A stretch of DNA of 64,000 nucleotides from an uncultured Campylobacter sp. (GTDB lineage: Bacteria > Campylobacterota > Campylobacteria > Campylobacterales > Campylobacteraceae): NCBI RefSeq assembly GCF_938030145.1, contig NZ_CALHGM010000045.1:18599-82598 (forward strand), given 5' to 3'. The notes beneath the pieces are model-generated. The model worked only from the letters and a program-made list of their open reading frames with translations, did not search any database and had not been told where the DNA came from. Below are positions 49,862 to 57,458 of this stretch, in pieces. How positions within the stretch are numbered: the stretch's first letter is position 1; each line of letters begins with the position of its first letter. The translations under genes were made by a program, and so were the position numbers.

Positions 49862-50061
49862 GTGTCATATGTGTATGCGATAGCTGCGGCGCACGCAGCG
49901 AGGATGACGTCAAAATTTACGAATTCGGAAAAGACGCCAAGGAATACACGGGTCTGGATGAATATGACCACCTATGTAAAGAATGTTTTAACGAGCTGAA
50001 TGAGGAAAAAGATTTACGTATAGTAGGCAACCAAATTACAAAGAGAAAGGATACAAAATGA
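49858..50061 (+). CDS. Small zinc-ribbon-like protein
   Basis: A 67-residue protein with CDSCG near residue 7 and CKECF near residue 40, a likely four-cysteine metal site, and an acidic middle. It overlaps both neighbours by four bases. Function unknown; possibly a small adaptor or regulator. Confidence 0.65.
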   Translation: MSVICVCDSCGARSEDDVKIYEFGKDAKEYTGLDEYDHLCKECFNELNEEKDLRIVGNQITKRKDTK

Positions 50062-50624
50062 CAGTAGAAAAAAAGATGCCGCTTTATCTATCGGATGACG
50101 ATACAAATTTTCTAATAAATTTAGGGAAAGAAATGTTGGCCCAAGACACTAGAAGCACTGCCCAACCTTATGGCCTGACGGTCCAAAAGAAAGAGCTTAT
50201 TATTACGGATGAAGAATTCGCCGACAATTGGACGCTATTTAGCGAGGGGGATGCCGCGGCTGAAGGACTTGAACGGGCAAAAGCATATCTAATAGACAGA
50301 ATACACGAAAACCTAGTAGATGCCGATAGTGACGCCCAAAAACTAGAGCTAATAAAGGAACTTGGTATTCTTTTGAATGTGGATGATAACTACGATTTGC
50401 AAAGCTACATAAGAGATCGGGAGGAATTGAGCGACTATTCTTATTATCCGACTACGCAAAGATGGACGGTGGACGAAAGAATGGTATTCACTTTCAGCGA
50501 TCGCGAAGCTAGAGAGTATGCTAGACGCGGCGAAGATTATAGGACTTATGGCGTATATTTAGGGCGCAGCCCCGTAATGACGCGATTATGCGAAATTCTA
50601 CTAAAAATAGGCGAGCAGGGATAA
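50058..50624 (+). CDS. Unknown acidic early protein
   Basis: The 188-residue protein is acidic and helical, with LSDDDTNFLINLGKEMLAQD near the start, a Tyr-rich centre (LSDYSYYPTTQRW) and EAREYARRGEDYRTYGVYLG later. No family recognised. It overlaps the previous gene by 4 bp. Confidence 0.65.
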   Translation: MTVEKKMPLYLSDDDTNFLINLGKEMLAQDTRSTAQPYGLTVQKKELIITDEEFADNWTLFSEGDAAAEGLERAKAYLIDRIHENLVDADSDAQKLELIKELGILLNVDDNYDLQSYIRDREELSDYSYYPTTQRWTVDERMVFTFSDREAREYARRGEDYRTYGVYLGRSPVMTRLCEILLKIGEQG

Positions 50625-50706
50625 TGTTAGACGAAAAACAAAAGCTCACGATGACCGAGTATGCGGTAAAGACGCCCCTAACTTATGTAATATGAAAGGA
50701 TACAAA

Positions 50707-51231
50707 ATGACAACACAAGAAATGATCGAGGTTATGCAAGCCTACGATAGGGGTGAGGAGATAGAAATAAAAGAAAACGAAAAAGAGGACTGGAGCGAAG
50801 CAAAATTTCCGCTTTGGGTTTGGGATAAATTTGAATATCGCGTCAAACCCAAAGAGAAAAGGGGGCCGAAATTTAAAATAGGCGACATGCTCGTCCATTT
50901 GGAAAAAGAGGGGCAGTCTCTTTATAGGGGCGACATTTTTCGAGTACTTTTAATAGATGGAGAATATGTGGCAAAAGACGAAATGGGGTTTCGATGCACT
51001 GGGGAATACGAACATTTCGAGCGAATTTTTATCAAAGCCGATGACGTCCTTTGGTATTGGGAATACCAAGACGAGGCGGGGGATTGGCATATGCTAGATA
51101 GACGATGTAGCAAAGAGGGCTTGAATATGCTGGAGTTTCACGAGCAAGCGAGCGCCAAGCCTATTTACGCGCTCGGATTTAGATTACCGCGAGAAAAGGA
51201 TGAGGAATGGACCAAATTAATAAAAAACTAG
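50707..51231 (+). CDS. Unknown early protein with modular N-terminal segment
   Basis: The 174-residue protein starts MTTQEMIEVMQAYDRGEEIE, followed by WSEAKFPLWVWDKFEYRVKPK, a short module seen at the start of several phage proteins (a binding segment of about 40 residues), and then an unrelated beta-rich part. GAAAGGATACAAA precedes the ATG at 50707. Confidence 0.65.
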   Translation: MTTQEMIEVMQAYDRGEEIEIKENEKEDWSEAKFPLWVWDKFEYRVKPKEKRGPKFKIGDMLVHLEKEGQSLYRGDIFRVLLIDGEYVAKDEMGFRCTGEYEHFERIFIKADDVLWYWEYQDEAGDWHMLDRRCSKEGLNMLEFHEQASAKPIYALGFRLPREKDEEWTKLIKN

Positions 51232-51308
51232 ACTTTATAATTCTCTACATCATAATTTTGGGACTTATTGAGGTTGTTCTTAAGAGCGATATTTTTAGGC
51301 TGGGCTGA
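51207..51308 (+). CDS. 33-residue membrane peptide
   Basis: The frame starts at 51207, overlapping the previous gene, with AAAGGATGAGG upstream, and encodes a single hydrophobic helix (FIILYIIILGLIEVVL). It is likely a small membrane protein; support comes from the ribosome site and hydrophobicity. Confidence 0.45.
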   Translation: MDQINKKLDFIILYIIILGLIEVVLKSDIFRLG

Positions 51309-51320
51309 CGGGAGATTGAA

Positions 51321-51587
51321 ATGTTTATACTGACTTATATCAAGGCGTGGGGTATTCTTATGACGCCGATACTTTCTATTTGGGTTATCGTATGGTCGCT
51401 CATCAAGGTTCATTTTTCAGAATGGAATACCGCCCTAAGAGACTATGTGTTGCCTGAAAAAAACTATAACATCATAATGCCGATCTATGGCGTATTAACC
51501 GCGCTTCTTATCATCGGCGTATCGATTTGGTGCTGGTATATAGCAGGCGATGTTTTAAATTTCTTTAGCGGATTGAAAGGAGAATAA
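51321..51587 (+). CDS. Small two-span membrane protein
   Basis: An 88-residue protein with hydrophobic helices at about residues 4-30 (LTYIKAWGILMTPILSIWVIVWSLI) and 53-75 (IIMPIYGVLTALLIIGVSIW). No family recognised. It is one of four small membrane protein genes in a row, a usual place for superinfection or lysis-timing proteins. Confidence 0.6.
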   Translation: MFILTYIKAWGILMTPILSIWVIVWSLIKVHFSEWNTALRDYVLPEKNYNIIMPIYGVLTALLIIGVSIWCWYIAGDVLNFFSGLKGE

Positions 51588-51588
51588 A

Positions 51589-51843
51589 ATGCTAAATTTC
51601 ATATTCTGGGGCGTAACGCTCAACTGTTATGCGTTTACGATGTATGCTCTTGCATTATACTCCCTATCCCCCTACGAACTACAAATAAAAAGCAAGATAA
51701 AGCCGCTGTCTTTGGCGGGCGGTATATTTACACCATACGTTATGTTTATCATCAGCATAATTGTTTTTGTGCTGATAGTATATTGTCGGTTCGATGTCAA
51801 TAAAATGGATATGATAATACAAAAAATGAAGGATACAAAATGA
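51589..51843 (+). CDS. Small two-span membrane protein
   Basis: An 84-residue protein with hydrophobic segments near the start (FIFWGVTLNCYAFTMYALALYSL) and around 45-66 (IFTPYVMFIISIIVFVLIVYC), then a Lys/Met-rich tail. AAAGGAG lies before the ATG. Function unknown. Confidence 0.6.
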   Translation: MLNFIFWGVTLNCYAFTMYALALYSLSPYELQIKSKIKPLSLAGGIFTPYVMFIISIIVFVLIVYCRFDVNKMDMIIQKMKDTK

Positions 51844-52004
51844 GTAGTCCTGATCGAGAAAAAGAGCGCGAGCTTTTGCAAAAAATTGACAATTTCGCGC
51901 AGAAGCATAATGAAAAAGGCGCGCTTGTGGAAAAGATACATCAAAAGCTTTTCAGCCTAAATTTGAAACAACTAAAGGAAATTTTAAAAAGGATTGAAAG
52001 ATGA
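51840..52004 (+). CDS. Small helical protein
   Basis: A 54-residue charged helical protein (MSSPDREKERELLQKIDNFA and on). Its ATG overlaps the previous stop, and its TGA overlaps the next ATG (ATGA), so coupled translation supports it. No family recognised. Confidence 0.55.
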   Translation: MSSPDREKERELLQKIDNFAQKHNEKGALVEKIHQKLFSLNLKQLKEILKRIER

Positions 52005-52300
52005 AATACAGAAAAAAGCCCGTAGAAATTGAAGCTTTTAGGCTAGGATATGATTTTATGGCAGATTGGTTTATGGGCGAAGTAGCAAAGAATAATATTA
52101 TCACGATGTTCAAAAACAATTATGAGCCAGAAAACCCCTTTGAAGACTGCTCAGCGTTAATAGAAGCAGATATAAAAATCCTTGAGGGTACTATGCACGC
52201 CGATAATGGCGACTATATTATCAAAGGCGTTAGGGGAGAAATTTATCCTTGCAAGCCTGATATTTTTGAAATGACGTATGAAAGGATAGGCGATGAATAA
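52001..52300 (+). CDS. Conserved phage protein (KYRKKPVEIEAF type)
   Basis: The 99-residue protein starts MKYRKKPVEIEAFRLGYD and ends with DNGDYIIKGVRGEIYPCKPDIFEMTYERI. This pair of ends, LEGTM...GDYIIKGVRGE-x-YPCKPDIF, is shared by a very common phage protein whose function is unknown. It is coupled to both neighbours. Confidence 0.82.
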   Translation: MKYRKKPVEIEAFRLGYDFMADWFMGEVAKNNIITMFKNNYEPENPFEDCSALIEADIKILEGTMHADNGDYIIKGVRGEIYPCKPDIFEMTYERIGDE

Positions 52301-52649
52301 AATTTTATTGCTATTATACTTGGCGGATCTGTCTGATAAGATGTATCCGCTATTGTTGGGTAGCCTCTGCGTCCTTTTAGCAGGCATAATGTTGTGGTTT
52401 GGCGGCGTTCAATTTAACGACGACACGAGCGCGCGAATGGTAAAAACCGCGAGGTGCATCATTAAAATATCAATATCTGTTGTGATTTTTGCTTTTCTAT
52501 ACCCGTCCAAAAACACCCTTTATATCGCCGCTAACGTAAAAGTGGGGCAGATAGGGATAGAAAAATTGCAAGGTAGCGATACTTTAGAAAAAGCATTGAA
52601 ACTATTAGATAAAAAGTTAGATGAAGCTTTAGCGGAGGAAAAGAAATGA
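52293..52649 (+). CDS. Unknown membrane protein
   Basis: A 118-residue protein with three hydrophobic segments: ILLLLYLADL, MYPLLLGSLCVLLAGIMLWFGG and IIKISISVVIFAFLY. A charged tail follows with two Leu-rich helical stretches (LQGSDTLEKALKLLDKKLDEAL). It overlaps both neighbours. Function unknown. Confidence 0.6.
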   Translation: MNKILLLLYLADLSDKMYPLLLGSLCVLLAGIMLWFGGVQFNDDTSARMVKTARCIIKISISVVIFAFLYPSKNTLYIAANVKVGQIGIEKLQGSDTLEKALKLLDKKLDEALAEEKK

Positions 52650-52858
52650 TTACCGAAAATCAAAGACTACTGACGCAAAAAGAGGCTTCGATTATGCTAG
52701 GCTATTCCGAAAATAGCAATATTCTTGCTAAAATGCGAATGCCGAAAAATAAGGGCAAATGGGAGTTTATGCCGCGCTTCATAATTTTTAACGGCGAAAT
52801 TCGCTATCCCCTTGATTGGCTCAACGAGGATATCAAGAAACTAAAAGAGGGGTGCTAG
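52646..52858 (+). CDS. AlpA/excisionase-like small DNA-binding protein
   Basis: A 70-residue protein with a winged-helix pattern: QRLLTQKEASIMLGYSENSNILAKMRMPKNKGKWEFMPRF followed by WLNEDIKKLKEG. It resembles AlpA/Xis-type factors. It is the last rightward gene and its end overlaps the integrase by 18 bp on the opposite strand, a fitting place for an excisionase. Confidence 0.65.
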   Translation: MITENQRLLTQKEASIMLGYSENSNILAKMRMPKNKGKWEFMPRFIIFNGEIRYPLDWLNEDIKKLKEGC

Positions 52859-54016
52859 CCCCTCTAAATAATCCGCCCACCACTGCAATACCCGCAAATG
52901 CTCCCGCGAGTTGAAGTCCCTGAAATATGCTTTATCCACTTCATTACCGGGTGTATGCAATAATACTTCATCAATGATACGCTTTTCAAACATAGCCCTC
53001 TCGCCGTCGGTTGCCCGAATAGCAAAGGTTGCAAACATCGAGCGAAAGCCGTGCGCGTGCAGATCGGCTATGCCCAAGCGCTTTAGCGTTTTTAATAGCG
53101 TGCCGTCCGAGATAGCCCAGCCGCTCCGCACAGAGTAAGTGCTCGACTTGAAAACTATCCCTTCTGCGCTTACTTCTTTTTGGCGCTCTAAAATTTGTTT
53201 TGCCTGCCTCGGAAGCGGCAAGCGCGCATTTACTCCCGTTTTATTGTCGGTCTCTTTGAAATACACAAAATCCCCATCTATCCTATCCCAACAAAGCTCT
53301 CTGATCTGATGCGGACGTTGCGCCATAATCAGATTGAAAAAGAAAAGATTTTTAATCGTCGGCTCTATAAGGGCGTCTCTGACCGCTTCTATAATCTCTT
53401 TTAAGCGCTTTGGATCCGTCACCGCCTTTCTGTGCTCTACTTTCTTTTTAGGGTAAATTTCGCTCATATCATCGATGATCTCATAAATAAACGATATATC
53501 GCCTGCCGCGTTTTGGGCACGAGCAAATTTAAGCACGTCGCGCAGGATTGGGATTATCTTTTTAGCACTTGCAAAATTCACGCCCTTGGTGGCCGCGATC
53601 ACTTCCTTTGTGCCGATCTCATCTATCGGCATATTGCCTAGAGGTTGCAGCAGATGTTTATTTACGCGATTTATCATTTTACGGCGGGATTGCCTTATTT
53701 TCTCGTTATCCTCGGGTGGAATTTTAATATCCAGCCACGCACAGAAAACATCTTTTAGCTTCTGCTTTTGTAGCTCGTCGCTCGCGCCCGATTTACGCAA
53801 GTTCATTGCTTTTTCTCTAGCTTCGGCAAGGCTTATATCATCGAAACTTCCTAGCGTCGTGTAGCCTCTTTTTGTGCGTAGCTTGTAGTATCTGCTGCCG
53901 TTTGCGAAACACACGAGATACAGCGCGCACGTGCTATCGATAGAATACGCCTTGAGCTTGCCGCTACCTTCAAATTTTAATTTCTTTACTTGCGTCGCGG
54001 TTAAAATTTTAGCCAT
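52841..54016 (-). CDS. int: Prophage integrase, P4-type tyrosine recombinase
   Basis: The 391-residue integrase has the N-terminal DUF4102-type arm-binding domain (STCALYLVCFANGSRYYKLR ... YTTLGSFDDISLAEAREKA), a core-binding domain and the catalytic part with RPHQIRELCW, the HxxR of HAHGFRSMFATF and the tyrosine of VDKAYFRDF. It lies 150 bp from the tRNA-Glu end of the prophage and should insert and excise the element at the tRNA. Paired TTATACA boxes follow its start region. Confidence 0.93.
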   Translation of the reverse strand: MAKILTATQVKKLKFEGSGKLKAYSIDSTCALYLVCFANGSRYYKLRTKRGYTTLGSFDDISLAEAREKAMNLRKSGASDELQKQKLKDVFCAWLDIKIPPEDNEKIRQSRRKMINRVNKHLLQPLGNMPIDEIGTKEVIAATKGVNFASAKKIIPILRDVLKFARAQNAAGDISFIYEIIDDMSEIYPKKKVEHRKAVTDPKRLKEIIEAVRDALIEPTIKNLFFFNLIMAQRPHQIRELCWDRIDGDFVYFKETDNKTGVNARLPLPRQAKQILERQKEVSAEGIVFKSSTYSVRSGWAISDGTLLKTLKRLGIADLHAHGFRSMFATFAIRATDGERAMFEKRIIDEVLLHTPGNEVDKAYFRDFNSREHLRVLQWWADYLEGLAPLF

Positions 54017-54028
54017 TTTATACCCTTG

Positions 54029-54047
54029 TTATACAGAAAGTTATACA
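54029..54047. promoter_or_regulatory. Paired TTATACA boxes at the right end
   Basis: TTATACA at 54029-54035 and 54041-54047 (12-bp step), the same pair and spacing as at 13103-13121. It lies just upstream of the integrase start, so it could serve as arm sites and as an autoregulatory site. Confidence 0.6.
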
Positions 54048-54170
54048 TTTTTTACGAAAATAATTATAAATCGATATAAATTAATATAAATTGAAAATAG
54101 CCCTAAAACGCCTTGCTATCGGTAATCTGTAAATGATTATGCATTAATATAAATAGATGTAAAAATGAGT

Positions 54171-54194
54171 AATGGTGACCCACAGGAGATTTGA
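54171..54194. repeat. Right attachment site repeat (attR)
   Basis: AATGGTGACCC followed by ACAGGAGATTTGA, overlapping the 3' end of tRNA-Glu including the CCA-coding bases. It matches 13035-13057 apart from one extra C, so the tRNA stays complete after integration. Confidence 0.85.
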
Positions 54195-54247
54195 ACTCCT
54201 GTTACCGGCGTGAGAGGCCAGCGTCCTAACCACTAGACGAGTGGGCC
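54173..54247 (-). tRNA. tRNA-Glu (anticodon CTC)
   Basis: Read on the minus strand, 5' GGCCCAC pairs with GTGGGTC (one G-U), and CCA is encoded at the 3' end. The anticodon stem CTGGC/GCCGG holds the loop CTCTCAC, so the anticodon is CTC, reading GAG. The TPsiC arm GGAG-TTCAAAT-CTCC is normal. It serves as the phage attachment site. Confidence 0.93.
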
Positions 54248-54563
54248 GCGAAATTAAAAATGAAATGATAGCGAAGTGTATATAAATTTTGGATTAAATT
54301 ATATATTTTCAACAAAAATAATGCAAAATAAAATTTTCGCCGAAAACTTAAAGCCTTTTGGCATAGTCGCAAATCTTGGTGCTCTAGAGAGTCCGATATG
54401 CCGCCCATTCTAGATGGCACATAAATAAGTTCCGTCGTTGCAGCCATAAGCCAAATCGATATCATAAAAGCTTGCTGCACCTTGCTATCAGCATCAAAAA
54501 CGCTAATAATTTAATCGCGCTGATTCAAAGCAAACGATAAAGAAGTCAAATTTAGCATAGCTT
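54248..54563. other. Intergenic stretch after tRNA-Glu
   Basis: 316 bp between the tRNA and the secreted ankyrin protein. It contains AT-rich DNA and short open frames without ribosome sites; I see no gene. The tRNA promoter must lie in the first part; no clear boxes could be set. Confidence 0.5.
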
Positions 54564-55787
54564 TTATTTGGCTTCTAGGCTTTTTAGATACTCATATACT
54601 CTTTTATCCTCGTTTTTCCTTGCCCAATCCGATGGAGTTACGCTTTGGTTATGAGAACATCTAGCTTTTGGATCGGCGCCTCTTTCTACTAGATATTTTA
54701 CGATTTCTAGACTATGAGAACTTGCCGCATAATTTACCATGGAGCAACCATCCCTATCCTTTGCTTTAAAATTTCCACCGTATTTTTCTAAAAGCTTTAT
54801 AAGCCTAAAACTCTTCTCATCGTCGTGTTGGCTTCCGAATACGCTCATCATCATTGCGCTATCGGTCAGTCTTTTTGCGCACTCTAGCATCGCGCGAAGC
54901 GAATTTTCGCTACCTAACATTACCGCCATTTCGATGGGAGTGGTATTTTCATGACCTTTAAAATTCGGATCGCCGCCCATTTCGCAGTATTTTTTAGCAT
55001 CTTCGGCGTTGTCTGAATATGCCGTTTTATGAAGCAGCGTTTGTATCTCATCCGCGCTCAATCTTTCTTCGATTTTGGGTGCGACGGGATAGCTTTCGTC
55101 GTAAATCTCCTTTAATGAATTTGTACCGCAGTATTTACCCGGCTCGTCTTTAAAAATCAAATTTATACCATTTAAATCCGTAAGTTCTATAGAGTCGTTT
55201 GTTTTTAAATTTATTATCTTGTTGAAGTTAAAAACTAAATCATCCTTTTTAATCCCGCTATCAAAGATGAAAAAGTGGCTAAACTCGTAAGGAAATTCGT
55301 TTTTGTATTCAGGGTTTGACGCCGGATTTATCCTAGAATCGCCAATTTCTATCTTATCATGCCCCCATCTTTTGCCGAATATAAATATATTTGTACCCCA
55401 GCTTTTTGAAACTTTATCATCATTCTCGCCCATTACGAAAATATCGTTTCCCCATGGGTCTTCCACATCGCTTCTGCCGCCCGTCAAAATATAGACGTTG
55501 TTATTTCCGGGGCAAACTATAGAGTGCCTCGTATCGCTTTCGGCTATAATGATTTCGTCTGCGTTTTGGTTGCAGCGAGAATTTATATCCCAATATATGG
55601 TTTTGCTAAAATTTAAACTCACGTCTTCTAATACGGTGGTATCAAATCCTTGCGTCACTAAAATCTTTTTAGGAAAATATCCTTTCGCTTGCCCGTCTTT
55701 GATAAATTTTTCCAAGCTTTGAAAGTCGGTTATATTGCCTCCAAAACAGCTGCCGACCGCCAAAAACAATATAACGATAAATCTCAT
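54564..55787 (-). CDS. Secreted protein with RTX-like and ankyrin parts
   Basis: The 407-residue protein starts with a signal peptide (MRFIVILFLAVGSCFGG). Residues 90-160 contain Gly/Asp-rich repeats (GGRSDVEDPWGNDIFVMGENDDKVSKSWGTNIFIFG) that resemble a calcium-binding beta-roll. The C-terminal 140 residues carry three or four ankyrin repeats (NTTPIEMAVMLGSENSLRAML, SMVNYAASSHSLEIVKYLVERGADP). It is probably periplasmic or surface-located and may bind proteins. The combination is unusual, and it lies directly beside the prophage attachment tRNA. Confidence 0.75.
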   Translation of the reverse strand: MRFIVILFLAVGSCFGGNITDFQSLEKFIKDGQAKGYFPKKILVTQGFDTTVLEDVSLNFSKTIYWDINSRCNQNADEIIIAESDTRHSIVCPGNNNVYILTGGRSDVEDPWGNDIFVMGENDDKVSKSWGTNIFIFGKRWGHDKIEIGDSRINPASNPEYKNEFPYEFSHFFIFDSGIKKDDLVFNFNKIINLKTNDSIELTDLNGINLIFKDEPGKYCGTNSLKEIYDESYPVAPKIEERLSADEIQTLLHKTAYSDNAEDAKKYCEMGGDPNFKGHENTTPIEMAVMLGSENSLRAMLECAKRLTDSAMMMSVFGSQHDDEKSFRLIKLLEKYGGNFKAKDRDGCSMVNYAASSHSLEIVKYLVERGADPKARCSHNQSVTPSDWARKNEDKRVYEYLKSLEAK

Positions 55788-56228
55788 ACTCGCTCCTCTT
55801 TTCGAGATAAAATCTTAAAAATTATACAAAATTTGTAAGCAAAATTTACTAAAAACAGCTCAATTTAAAAACCAAAAATAAACGTTTTTAATGCTTATAG
55901 TAATGGCATTTGGATAGTTATAAATTTAAGCTACTCCGCTGCTTTTAAATTTAAAAAGTTAAATCCATTTTAAACACAATTTGCGTAAAATCCCATTTCA
56001 AAAACGTATTACGCGAGCGGCGGCGGCAAATTCAAGCATCATAACGGCGATACCAGATTAAAGTCTCCATAGCGGCGATGGACATAAAACGTCGCGGCGC
56101 GCCGGACATAGCCCTCGCAGTGCGCCAAGCATGAAGCGTTCGTAACGGAGCTAATAAAGCCCGCGCGGCGATAATCAAAGCGGCGCCCGCATCGTAGCGA
56201 GCTGCGCATTAAAATTTAAAGGGATAAA
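55788..56228. other. Intergenic stretch, no gene seen
   Basis: 441 bp between the divergent ankyrin and membrane protein genes. The first half is AT-rich and should contain the promoters; the second half is GC-rich with repeated GCGGCG words and no convincing frame. It may hold decayed coding DNA. Confidence 0.5.
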
Positions 56229-56822
56229 ATGAACGAAGATTTTCAAAGAGCGAAGCTGCAAGGCACGCTCGGCGCGCTCTGCCTACTGGTCGCAAGCGTA
56301 GCGTATTCTATAAAAGGCGAGATCGCGTACTTGGATTCTCAAATCTTAGTGTGGATTTTTGCTTTCACATTCCTTTACCACGCGCTTAAAAACATCCAAA
56401 ATATCACGGGCCCGCAGGTTTTTATAATCTTCAAATACGCTTACAGCATTGCGCTTGCGACGCTGCTATATTTTTCAGCCATTTATATACTCAGAAGATG
56501 TGATTGTAATAGGCTGCAAATATACGTGCCGTATTTGATATTTGCGGTTACGCTCGCTTGGATAATTATAAATTTTAAGTTGCGCGCCGCCACAGGATGC
56601 AGACTTTTCGCCGTATATGCCGCGCTGCTAATCGTTGATGTTGCCGCAGATATCATCTACGGCATGATGTTTAAAATACCGGCTCCCGCCGCTATAACGA
56701 TGGGCTTCATAAATTGCATGGAACTGCTAAATTTAATCTTAAATCCGTTGGCGTCCGTAGTGCTGCTTCTTGCGTGGCTTAATATGAAAAACTCCGCGAG
56801 CTCGCAGGATCTGTGGCATTAG
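56229..56822 (+). CDS. Unknown multi-span membrane protein
   Basis: The 197-residue protein has about five or six hydrophobic helices: GALCLLVASVAYSI, ILVWIFAFTFLYHAL, YAYSIALATLLYFSAIYIL, IYVPYLIFAVTLAWIIINF, AVYAALLIVDVAADIIYGMMF and LLNLILNPLASVVLLLAWL. AAAGGGAT precedes the ATG. No family recognised. Confidence 0.68.
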   Translation: MNEDFQRAKLQGTLGALCLLVASVAYSIKGEIAYLDSQILVWIFAFTFLYHALKNIQNITGPQVFIIFKYAYSIALATLLYFSAIYILRRCDCNRLQIYVPYLIFAVTLAWIIINFKLRAATGCRLFAVYAALLIVDVAADIIYGMMFKIPAPAAITMGFINCMELLNLILNPLASVVLLLAWLNMKNSASSQDLWH

Positions 56823-57458
56823 GCGCGCAGGGCGACGATTTTACGCGAGAGGTTTAAATTTGAATCGCCGCATTGCGATTGTTTTTCGATCGCCTAAGCG
56901 GTACAATTTCGCACATTTTAAAATTTACGGTGCGACGAAATAAGCGCGGAATTTCATCTTGCAAAGGCGGAGTTTGGAATTTTAAATCCTCGTTGCGCAC
57001 CGCTCAGCCCGAGCGTATCGGCGACGGCGTTTGCAAACGCGGCGTAGCAGGGGCCTAGCAAGCGTCTGCGCCAAAGACGCTCGCTTTTTTTTGACGCCGT
57101 TTTGTAAATTGTAGCGAAAAATGCGCCGCGAAAGGTTTGCAAACTTTGCTACGATGCGACTATTGAGATTTACATCGCGACGTTACGATGCCTTGAGTTT
57201 AAAATATCTTCATCGCGCATAATGAAAGCGGGCGTTTCAAATTCAATGCATACGCCTTTTGCAGGCATATCGGCTCGTATCCAAACGAAATTTTATCCGT
57301 CGTTTGCGCTCCCGAGACGATGCGCTCGGCAAGCCCACTCTTTTTCAATAGTATGCAGCTAAAAAATTTGATTTTATACCTAAATTTAAAAGCTCCGATT
57401 TCAATTTCAATCCCGCCCTTTGATTGCACCGACGCAGGCTAGAGCATACTTTAGCCGC
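56823..57458. other. Long intergenic stretch with a terminator
   Basis: 636 bp between the membrane protein and the end of the autotransporter gene. It contains a strong terminator at 57058-57092, short frames without ribosome sites and AT-rich DNA; I see no supported gene. Confidence 0.5.
57058..57092 (+). terminator. Strong rho-independent terminator
   Basis: AGCGTCT (57061-57067) pairs with AGACGCT (57075-57081) around GCGCCAA, extended by GC/GC on the outside, and is followed by eight T (57085-57092). It reads rightward and probably ends a transcript from the membrane protein gene. Confidence 0.75.

Larger units (their letters stand above)
13035..54194. mobile_element. Intact-looking prophage inserted at tRNA-Glu
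   Basis: About 41.2 kb bounded by near-identical repeats that copy the 3' end of tRNA-Glu. It contains a P4-type integrase beside the tRNA, a CI/Cro-like switch, recombination and replication genes, terminase, portal, scaffold, capsid, tail fibre, holin, lysozyme and spanin-like genes. Gene overlaps of the ATGA type run almost unbroken through the operons, and no structural gene looks broken, so it may be inducible. Tail sheath, tape measure and baseplate genes were not recognised, which favours a podovirus-like virion. Confidence 0.93.

Noticed and set aside
50624..50652. Possible short gene after the protein ending at 50624
   Set aside because: The frame stops after nine codons; only a chance start.
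54226..54480. Frame of 84 codons overlapping the tRNA-Glu gene
   Set aside because: It begins in AT-rich DNA, runs into the tRNA and lacks a ribosome site.
56873..57058. Rightward 61-codon frame before the terminator
   Set aside because: No ribosome site, basic low-complexity product; the terminator more likely serves the membrane protein gene.
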